Assembly (NCBI GenBank): GCA_025351985.1
Contig: JANXUW010000748.1
Span: forward strand, 1-6,082
From: Pseudolysobacter sp.
GTDB taxonomy: Bacteria > Pseudomonadota > Gammaproteobacteria > Xanthomonadales > Rhodanobacteraceae
Length of the DNA: 6,082 nucleotides
Direction of reading: 5' to 3'
Part shown: positions 5,969-6,082 of the stretch, piece after piece
How the letters are laid out: each line of letters starts with the position of its first letter
How positions within the stretch are numbered: position 1 is the first letter of the stretch
Notes under the pieces: generated by a model
The model's database searches: none
Seen by the model: the letters and a program-made list of their open reading frames with translations, nothing else
What the model was told of the DNA's origin: nothing
Position numbers and translations under genes: made by a program

Positions 5969-6037
5969 GCGGAAAATTTTCATCAAGGCACTGGCGCAAA
6001 TGGCCGCCATCACACTTTCGTCAACCCGAGAACATTC

Positions 6038-6082
6038 ATGCGCACATCCGGCAAACAAGCGCTGGCCTGCTGGGCCGGCGCG
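6038..6082 (+). CDS. Start of an unidentified gene, first 15 codons
   Basis: An ATG at 6038 is followed by 15 open codons (MRTSGKQALACWAGA) to the window edge. GAGAA at 6028-6032 lies 5 bases upstream as a modest ribosome binding site. The basic residues followed by a small, hydrophobic run (ALACWAGA) could be the beginning of a signal peptide, in keeping with the two upstream exported proteins. Product unknown; the frame could also be fortuitous. Confidence 0.45.
   Translation, partial: MRTSGKQALACWAGA

Overview
The window is GC-rich chromosomal DNA that codes almost throughout, with a strong codon-position bias: long shadow frames run antisense to every real gene. No tRNA, rRNA, CRISPR array, transposase or integrase is visible. 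The gene content suggests a gammaproteobacterium of the Xanthomonadales/Lysobacterales, probably Rhodanobacteraceae-like. This rests on three things: an ECF sigma factor beside a Hanks-type kinase, an exported beta-helix protein ending in an 'IF.xGFE' tail, and an exported protein ending in an IPTL-CTERM-like segment. The placement is inferred from family knowledge and was not tested by a search.

Left part, minus strand (1-1627): a two-gene regulatory module. An ECF-type RNA polymerase sigma factor (1019-1627) is followed by a serine/threonine protein kinase (1-919) that leaves the window before its C-terminus. They share a strand and are 99 bases apart with no convincing terminator between them, so they are probably co-transcribed. 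The acidic region-2 residues usual in ECF sigma factors are replaced by the uncharged residues N-P-T-A, which include a threonine. This fits the known idea that such sigma factors are switched on by phosphorylation from the partner kinase.

Middle and right, plus strand (1758-6082): genes for exported proteins. After a 130-base divergent intergenic region comes a secreted CSLREAI-type right-handed beta-helix protein (1758-3002). A 316-base non-coding stretch rich in small dyad symmetries follows. Next is a large exported protein (3319-5919) with a signal peptide, seven FG-GAP/VCBS-like repeats (probably a seven-bladed beta-propeller), four bacterial Ig-like repeats and a C-terminal IPTL-CTERM-like sorting segment. 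A strong 12-bp hairpin (5937-5968) lies just after it as a probable terminator. At the right edge the first 15 codons of another gene, possibly also exported, begin at 6038.

Working hypothesis: the sigma factor/kinase pair senses a signal and controls its own operon and perhaps the neighbouring surface-protein genes. Only the proximity, the divergent layout and the sigma-factor sequence support this; no target promoter can be demonstrated here.
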